A stretch of 64,000 nt of DNA from Amycolatopsis pittospori (lineage in GTDB: Bacteria; Actinomycetota; Actinomycetes; Mycobacteriales; Pseudonocardiaceae), in contig NZ_JACBXD010000030.1 in assembly GCF_013870525.1 (NCBI RefSeq), positions 21,240 through 85,239 of the forward strand, read 5' to 3'. Within the stretch, counting starts at the first letter, position 1. The number at the start of each line of letters is the position of its first letter. A program made the translations under genes and the position numbers. Of the stretch, positions 59,259 to 64,000 are shown piece after piece. The notes below the pieces were generated by a model, which was not told where the DNA came from, made no database searches, and saw only the letters and a program-made list of their open reading frames with translations.

Positions 59259-60472
59259 ATCTCTTCGCCGACGAGGACCGCTTCGGCCGGAATCGTGTGC
59301 GGGTCGGCGGTCTTTTCGCGAATCGTCAGCAGGGCTCCGGCGAGCACGCACAGGATCGCGGCGATCACGAACGGCGCCTGCTCGGCGCCGAACCACTCGG
59401 CCAGGTGACCGACGAGGGTCGCGGCGACCGCGCCGCCGAGCCAGCGGCAGAAGTTGTACCCGGCGCTCGCGACCGGACGTGGGGCGCCGCTGATCGACAT
59501 CGCCGTCCCGGTGAAGAGCGTGTTCAGCAGACCGGAGACCAGCCCCGACAGGATGATGCCGACGACCAGGACCGGCTTGCTCGGGATCGCCATGATCAGC
59601 AGCAGGACGGCGTAGCCGAAGACGGCGACGACGGTCGCGTGCCGTTCACCGAGCTTCGCGGCGAGTTTGGGCGCCAGCACCACCCCCGCGACGGCGACCG
59701 AAAGTCCCCAGCCGCAGAAGATCAGGCCGACGGCGACGGCGCTCCACTCCAGTACGAACGGCGACCAGGCCAGGACCACGAAGAACGCGGCCGTGTAGAG
59801 CGCGGAACCGATCGAGGTGCGCAGCAGCCCGCCGTGCTTGAGCGCGCGGAACGGGTCGAGCAGGCGGATCTTCGGCCGCTGTTCCTTGGCGTCGGCGGTC
59901 AGGAAGATCGAGCACAGCACCAGGCCGCACAGCATCAGCAGCGAAGTGCCGAGGAAAGGGCCGCGCCAGGAGATGCTGCCCAGCAGGGCGCCGAGCAGCG
60001 GGCCGACCGCGAGACCGACGCCGAGCGCGGCCTCGTAGAGCAGGATCGCGCCCGCCTGGCCGCCGGTCGCGGCGCCGACGATGACCGAAAGCGCGGTCGC
60101 GATGAAGAAGGCGTTGCCCAGGCCCCAGATCGCGCGCAGCCCGATGAGCTGCTCGATCGATCCGGACGCGGCGCACAGCGCGGTGGCGACGACGACCAGC
60201 GTCAGCCCGACGACCACGGTCCGCTTGGCCCCGAACCGGGCACTCATCGCTCCGGTCACCAGCATCGCGATCGCCTGGACGCCGAGATAGGAGGAGAACA
60301 GCAGCGTCACCTCGGACGGCGTCGCGTGCAGGCCCTCGGCGATCGACAGCAGGATCGGATCGACCAGCCCGATGCCCATGAACGCGATGACCGCGGCGAA
60401 CGCGGTGATCCATACCTGTTTCGGCTGTCCTTTGATGGCGTCCAACAGGCTCGAGTGGGACTCAGCGCTCAT
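59255..60472 (-). CDS. MFS drug-efflux-type transporter
   Basis: 405 residues with 12 predicted helices: VWITAFAAVIAFMGIGLVDPIL, then LLFSSYLGVQAIAMLVTGAMSARFGAKRTVVVGL (the MFS motif A loop), AIWGLGNAFFIATALSVIVGAA and a matching C-terminal half. It belongs to the arabinose-efflux/DHA1-like group. A decayed MarR gene precedes it with a frameshift, and its ATG overlaps that pseudogene's stop. It probably extrudes a drug or metabolite. Confidence 0.86.
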   Translation of the reverse strand: MSAESHSSLLDAIKGQPKQVWITAFAAVIAFMGIGLVDPILLSIAEGLHATPSEVTLLFSSYLGVQAIAMLVTGAMSARFGAKRTVVVGLTLVVVATALCAASGSIEQLIGLRAIWGLGNAFFIATALSVIVGAATGGQAGAILLYEAALGVGLAVGPLLGALLGSISWRGPFLGTSLLMLCGLVLCSIFLTADAKEQRPKIRLLDPFRALKHGGLLRTSIGSALYTAAFFVVLAWSPFVLEWSAVAVGLIFCGWGLSVAVAGVVLAPKLAAKLGERHATVVAVFGYAVLLLIMAIPSKPVLVVGIILSGLVSGLLNTLFTGTAMSISGAPRPVASAGYNFCRWLGGAVAATLVGHLAEWFGAEQAPFVIAAILCVLAGALLTIREKTADPHTIPAEAVLVGEEM

Positions 60473-60679
60473 CGCGGATCAGTTCCTCCTTCTTGTCTTC
60501 CTGAATTTCCTGCCGCAGCGACTTGGCGAGGGCGGGCAGCGCGGCCTCGATGGCGGCGCGATCGGCGGGGTTCGGCCGTCGGCTGACCAGGCCGAGCCGT
60601 TCGAGACGGCGGACGACGTCGGCATCCGGAGGACCAGCGGGCGGAGCCGATGCGCGAGGTCGGCGACTTTCGTGGTCAC
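60462..60679 (-). pseudogene. MarR-family regulator, internally deleted and frameshifted
   Basis: The intact-looking start (GTG 60679) reads MTTKVADLAHRLRPLVLR, a typical MarR opening. The rest of that frame is meaningless, while the +2 frame reads DADVVRRLERLGLVSRRPNPADRAAIEA and ends LRQEIQEDKKEELIRDER, the wing/dimer end of a MarR protein. The gene is ~210 bp where ~450 are expected, so most of the helix-turn-helix was lost. Its stop overlaps the MFS start, as in a functional regulator-exporter operon. Confidence 0.75.
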
Positions 60680-60717
60680 TTAGCCATGCTAACTAAAATT
60701 ACTGAGCATGGCTAAGT
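60678..60717. promoter_or_regulatory. MarR double operator
   Basis: ACTTAGCCATGCT (60678-60690) and AGCATGGCTAAGT (60705-60717) are exact inverted copies 14 nt apart; each is itself a TTAGC..GCTAA-type MarR half-palindrome. It lies directly upstream of the decayed regulator. Confidence 0.75.
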
Positions 60718-60756
60718 AATATGCCGCACAGCTCGCCCCGGCCTAGGGTTGAGGCT

Positions 60757-61398
60757 GTGGAAGCGGTGATCTTCGATCTCGATGGTGTCCTGGTCGACTC
60801 GGAAACGATGTGGGACGAGGTCCGGCGCGCGGTCGTCGACGAGTTCCACGGCACCTGGCGCGCTGAGGCGACCAGGGCGATGCAGGGGATGAGCACCCCG
60901 GAATGGGCGGCCTACCTGGCGCACGACCTCGGCGTCCGGCTGCGCCCGGCCGACGTCGCGGAGGTGGTGATCGACCGGATGGCACGCCGGTACGCGGCGA
61001 AACCGCCGATCATCCCCGGCGGCCCGGACGTCGTCCGCGAGGTCGCGAAGCACTGGCCGGTGGCGATCGCGAGCTCCTCGCCGCCGCTGCTGATCAAGGC
61101 GTTCCTGGACATCACCCGGCTACCGGTGCCGACGGCGGTTTCGTCGGAGCAGGTCGGCGCCGGAAAGCCGGCGCCCGACGTCTACTTGCGGGCGGCGGAG
61201 CTGCTGGGCGCGGAACCGAAGAACTGCGCGGCCGTCGAGGACACGACGAACGGCCTTCGCGCGGCGCTGGCCGCGGGGATGACGGTGTACGCGGTGCCGA
61301 ATCCGCATTTCCCGCCGGATCCGGCGGTGCTGGCGCAGACGACGGTGGTGGAGACGATCACGGATCTGCCGGCGGCACTTCAGACGCCGAAGGACTGA
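60757..61398 (+). CDS. HAD-superfamily sugar-phosphatase-like hydrolase
   Basis: 213 residues from GTG 60757, with TAGGGT at 60744-60749 placed for a leaderless start; ATG 60721 would add 12 residues. HAD motif I FDLDGVLVDSE at the N-terminus, motif II SSSPP, Lys in AGKPAPDVY (motif III) and VEDTTNGLRAALAAGM (motif IV). It resembles beta-phosphoglucomutase-like phosphatases. The substrate is unknown. It is convergent with ino1, separated by a hairpin. Confidence 0.88.
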   Translation: MEAVIFDLDGVLVDSETMWDEVRRAVVDEFHGTWRAEATRAMQGMSTPEWAAYLAHDLGVRLRPADVAEVVIDRMARRYAAKPPIIPGGPDVVREVAKHWPVAIASSSPPLLIKAFLDITRLPVPTAVSSEQVGAGKPAPDVYLRAAELLGAEPKNCAAVEDTTNGLRAALAAGMTVYAVPNPHFPPDPAVLAQTTVVETITDLPAALQTPKD

Positions 61399-61420
61399 CC
61401 CGCGCTACCTCACCGATGCA

Positions 61421-61467
61421 ATGAACGGCCCGTTACTTGCAAAATTTGCAAGTAACGGGCCGTTCAT
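61421..61467. terminator. 23-bp-arm perfect hairpin between convergent genes
   Basis: Arms 61421-61443 and 61445-61467, exact complements with a 1-nt loop; core GAACGGCCCGTTACTTGC. It shares the ATGAACGG..CC tip with the hairpin at 8244 and the TACTTGC stretch with those at 27548 and 31165. Confidence 0.78.
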
Positions 61468-61487
61468 AGCGCGCTAGGGGCAGGGGT

Positions 61488-62570
61488 TCACGCCTCGCCG
61501 GCGATGAACTTTTCGACCTCGTCGCGCGCGGTGGAGTCGTCGTACTGCTCCGGCGGCGACTTCATGAAGTAGGACGAAGCCGAGAGGATCGGGCCGCCGA
61601 TGCCGCGGTCCTTCGCGATCTTCGCGGCGCGGACGGCGTCGATGATGATGCCCGCCGAGTTCGGCGAGTCCCACACCTCGAGTTTGTACTCCAGGTTCAG
61701 CGGCACGTCGCCGAAGGCGCGGCCTTCGAGCCGGACGTAGGCCCACTTGCGGTCGTCGAGCCACTGCACGTAGTCCGACGGTCCGATGTGGACGTTGCCC
61801 TTGCCGAGCTCGCGGTCGACCTGCGAAGTGACCGACTGGGTCTTCGAGATCTTCTTCGACTCGAGCCGCTCGAGCTCCTTCATGTTCAGGAAGTCCATGT
61901 TCCCGCCCACGTTGAGCTGCATGGTCCGGTCGAGCTGGACACCCCGGTCTTCGAACAGCTTCGCCAGCACGCGGTGCGTGATGGTGGCGCCGACCTGGGA
62001 CTTGATGTCGTCGCCGACGATCGGGACGCCCGCCGCGCGGAACTTCTCGGCCCACTCGGGGTCGGAGGCGATGAACACCGGCAGCGCGTTGACGAACGCC
62101 ACACCGGCGTCGATGCACGCCTGCGCGTAGAACTTGTCGGCCTCTTCGGAGCCCACCGGCAGGTAGGAGACGAGCACGTCGACCTCGGCCTCGCGGAGGG
62201 CGGCGACGACGTCGACCGGAGCCGCGTCGGACTCTTCGATGGTCTCGCGGTAGAAGCGGCCGAGACCGTCGTAGGTGTGACCGCGCTGCACGGTGACGCC
62301 CAGCGGCGGCACGTCGGCGATCTTGATGGTGTTGTTCTCGCTGGCGAAGATCGCCTCGGACAGGTCGCGGTCGACCTTCTTGGCGTCCACGTCGAACGCG
62401 GCGACGAACTCGATGTCGCGGACGTGGTACTCGCCGAACACGACGTGCATCAAACCGGGCACGCGGGTGCTGGGATCTGCGTCGCGGTAGTACTGAACGC
62501 CCTGGACCAACGAGGCCGCACAGTTGCCGACGCCCACGATGGCCACCCGAACGCGGCGGTTCTCGCCCAT
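61488..62570 (-). CDS. ino1: Inositol-3-phosphate synthase
   Basis: 360 residues, typical of actinobacteria. NAD-binding RVAIVGVGNCAASLVQG, then the signature segments LVSYLPVGSEEADKFYAQA, GDDIKSQVGATITHRVLA, LNVGGNMDFLNM and LEVWDSPNSAGIIIDAVRAAKIA. It converts glucose-6-phosphate to inositol-3-phosphate, the first step to inositol lipids and mycothiol. It follows the PadR gene by 62 nt; the order matches mycobacterial Rv0046c-Rv0047c. Confidence 0.96.
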   Translation of the reverse strand: MGENRRVRVAIVGVGNCAASLVQGVQYYRDADPSTRVPGLMHVVFGEYHVRDIEFVAAFDVDAKKVDRDLSEAIFASENNTIKIADVPPLGVTVQRGHTYDGLGRFYRETIEESDAAPVDVVAALREAEVDVLVSYLPVGSEEADKFYAQACIDAGVAFVNALPVFIASDPEWAEKFRAAGVPIVGDDIKSQVGATITHRVLAKLFEDRGVQLDRTMQLNVGGNMDFLNMKELERLESKKISKTQSVTSQVDRELGKGNVHIGPSDYVQWLDDRKWAYVRLEGRAFGDVPLNLEYKLEVWDSPNSAGIIIDAVRAAKIAKDRGIGGPILSASSYFMKSPPEQYDDSTARDEVEKFIAGEA

Positions 62571-62632
62571 GCCGGTTTCTCCTTCATTCGTCCAACAGTT
62601 GTAGGTAGTGCTCAGCGGGCACGGAGAGCGCC

Positions 62633-63178
62633 TCAGGTCTCCGGTCCGCGCTGCTCGGCCTGTTCGTGCGCGATCAGCTCGTTGAGCCAGCGCACCTCCC
62701 GCTCACTGGACTCCAGCCCGAGCCGGTGCAGCTCACGGGTGTAGCGGTCGATCTTCTCCTCGGCCCGCGCCATTGCCGTCCGAAGTCCTTCCCGGCGTTC
62801 CTCGACCCGACGACGGCGACCTTCCAGGATTCGCATCCTGACGTCGGCCGGTGTCCTCGAAAAGAACGCCAAGTGGACGCCGAAGCCTTCGTCGTCCCAC
62901 GTCTGCGGGCCGGCGTCGCCGAGTAGTTCGGCGAAGCGCTCCTTGCCCTCGGCGGTGAGCTTGTACACGCGTTTGCCCCGGCGTGCCCACGCCCGGTCTT
63001 CCACCTCTTCGAGCTCCTCGACGAGGTAACCGGCGCGAAGCAGCCGACGCAACGTCGGGTACAGCGAGCCGTACGAGAACGTCCGGAACATCCCAAGCGT
63101 CTCGTGCAAACGTTTGCGCAGCACGTAACCGTGCATGGGGGTTTCGTGCAGCAGCCCCAAGATCGCGAGCTCCAGCAC
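62633..63178 (-). CDS. PadR-family regulator
   Basis: 181 residues. The winged helix is LELAILGLLHETPMHGYVLRKRL followed by FSYGSLYPTLRRLLRAGYLVEELEE; the C-terminal helical tail is the Vir-type extension (RRRVEERREGLRTAMARAEEKIDRYTRELHRLG). It lies upstream of ino1 on the same strand and may regulate it. A candidate operator with symmetric TATCG..CGATA sits in its upstream region. Confidence 0.92.
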   Translation of the reverse strand: MLELAILGLLHETPMHGYVLRKRLHETLGMFRTFSYGSLYPTLRRLLRAGYLVEELEEVEDRAWARRGKRVYKLTAEGKERFAELLGDAGPQTWDDEGFGVHLAFFSRTPADVRMRILEGRRRRVEERREGLRTAMARAEEKIDRYTRELHRLGLESSEREVRWLNELIAHEQAEQRGPET

Positions 63179-63258
63179 ACCGCACCCCCTTCCGGGAACA
63201 AACCGCGACCGGTCGCGTTGGCCAACGAGACCGGCTCGGTCAACCTACCGGCCGACTA

Positions 63259-63271
63259 TATCGCGCCGATA
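63259..63271. promoter_or_regulatory. Candidate PadR operator
   Basis: TATCG-CGC-CGATA, an exact 5-bp dyad with a 3-nt centre, between padR and the DUF5318 gene. Further bases (TATA / TACA) give no clear extension. Confidence 0.4.
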
Positions 63272-63424
63272 CATCGAAGTGGTGTAACTAACCCCGATCG
63301 CGTAGCCGGAACCGGACGAAATTCATCGGAGAGTTATCGAATCGTCGGCGTGTCCGGATGCGCGGGCACCCTCCCGCCGAGAACGGGGCGTGGACCACAC
63401 AGCAAGAGCCCGTACTCTGTTGGC

Positions 63425-63838
63425 GTGCGAAACCAGCGGCAGGTAGTGGACTACGCCTTACAGCGGCGCGCGCTGCTCAAGGGCGTCCACTCCGGACGGG
63501 TCGGCACATACGACGTCTGCGACGCGGGTCCGTACCTCCTGCGGGCCGCCAAATTCCACGGACGACCAGGTGAGCAGGACTGCCCGGTCTGTCACCGGGA
63601 GGAACTGACCCTGGTGTCGTGGGTCTACGGCGACGAGCTCAAGCACGTCGCCGGGTCCGCCAAGACACCGGACGAGCTGATACGGATGGACGGGCTCTTC
63701 GCGGAGTTCACCGTCTACGAGGTCGAGGTCTGCCGGAGCTGTCACTGGAACCACCTGGTGCGCTCCTACGTCCTCGGTACCGGAGATCCAGGAAGCACCC
63801 GGCCACGGACCCGGCCACGAAGGACGGCGGGTCAGTGA
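63425..63838 (+). CDS. DUF5318 protein with zinc-ribbon-like cysteines
   Basis: 137 residues from GTG 63425; TACTCT at 63413-63418 makes it leaderless. Cysteine pairs CDAG, CPVC and CRSC are arranged as a zinc-ribbon-like fold, and the remainder is basic at the C-terminus (RPRTRPRR). The position matches Rv0049 of mycobacteria between padR and ponA1. Function is unknown. Confidence 0.85.
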   Translation: MRNQRQVVDYALQRRALLKGVHSGRVGTYDVCDAGPYLLRAAKFHGRPGEQDCPVCHREELTLVSWVYGDELKHVAGSAKTPDELIRMDGLFAEFTVYEVEVCRSCHWNHLVRSYVLGTGDPGSTRPRTRPRRTAGQ

Positions 63839-63905
63839 CAGGTATCGAAAACGCAGTTGAGCACAGAGCGGCGTGCCCCGAAGCGCCGGTCTGGGAGGCC
63901 CATTC

Positions 63906-64000
63906 GTGAACGACGATCGCAACCGCTCCTGGCCCGGCCAGGAGCCTGATGCACCTCGCCGTGCCCAATGGCCGGGTGAAGAGGACGGACCCGGCTGGCC
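63906..64000 (+). CDS. ponA1: Penicillin-binding protein, N-terminal fragment
   Basis: GTG 63906 opens MNDDRNRSWPGQEPDAPRRAQWPGEE and runs off the window. The charged, proline-rich cytosolic leader is typical of class A PBPs with long N-termini, and the position after DUF5318 matches mycobacterial ponA1. The symbol rests on synteny only; catalytic domains lie outside the window. Confidence 0.7.
   Translation, partial: MNDDRNRSWPGQEPDAPRRAQWPGEEDGPGW

Noticed and set aside
1..64000. tRNA, rRNA, riboswitch or prophage/IS elements
   Set aside because: No cloverleaf, rRNA stretch, transposase, integrase or target-site duplication was recognised by eye; a covariance-model scan was not possible.

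Overview
The window is high-GC actinobacterial DNA that codes densely on both strands, with many GTG starts, 4-bp start/stop overlaps and several leaderless-looking promoters. Gene order and content point to the family Pseudonocardiaceae, most likely an Amycolatopsis-type organism. The right end has the ino1, padR, DUF5318, ponA order known from mycobacteria (Rv0046c-Rv0050 region). The left end has a htdX-fabG4 / fadA2 divergent cluster like Rv0241c-Rv0243. An AftB-like arabinofuranosyltransferase fits an arabinogalactan cell wall. The species assignment is inference; no rRNA or tRNA gene was found.

Layout. 1-5.9 kb: a lipid-handling regulon (two SCP2-like proteins, a TetR regulator, and hydratase, ketoreductase and thiolase genes) tied together by two copies of one palindromic operator. 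6-10.8 kb: a Drr-type ABC exporter, a DGPF/YCII protein, DoxX, a secreted glycerophosphodiesterase and a TipA-like MerR regulator. 11-16 kb: an AAA ATPase, a small basic ORF, a MarR-GNAT fusion, and an ECF42-type sigma factor with two DGPF proteins. 16-26.3 kb: a ceramidase-like membrane protein, an MctP-type permease with its DUF3311 partner, a TAP-like secreted hydrolase, a small XRE regulator, an EndoU-domain ORF with an immunity-like tail, an ABC pair, an LLM oxidoreductase and GTP-type PEP carboxykinase. 26.7-33 kb: a bacterial dynamin locus with two dynamin-like GTPases, a GrpE-like protein, a YqeB-like protein and its TetR regulator. Both dynamin genes end in nearly the same long palindrome. 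33-49.2 kb: two NarL-type two-component systems, two paralogous ABC modules, trmB, a MacB/FtsX-type ABC exporter and an amidohydrolase. 49.2-60.7 kb: a repeat-rich intergenic region, an SDR, the AftB-like enzyme, a methyltransferase, a 21-bp tandem repeat, an SdrD-B-domain secreted protein, two tandem PhoX phosphatases, and an MFS exporter whose MarR regulator is decayed although its operator survives. 60.7-64 kb: a HAD hydrolase, ino1, padR, DUF5318 and the start of a class A penicillin-binding protein.

The most informative non-coding signals are the paired TetR operators, an ECF42-like promoter shared by two unlinked DGPF loci, a MerR promoter with a 19-bp spacer, a dispersed ~119-bp element carrying an inverted pair of DnaA-box-like sequences, and a set of long near-perfect hairpins at gene ends. 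All calls come from reading the sequence; family names rest on recalled motifs and were not checked against a database.
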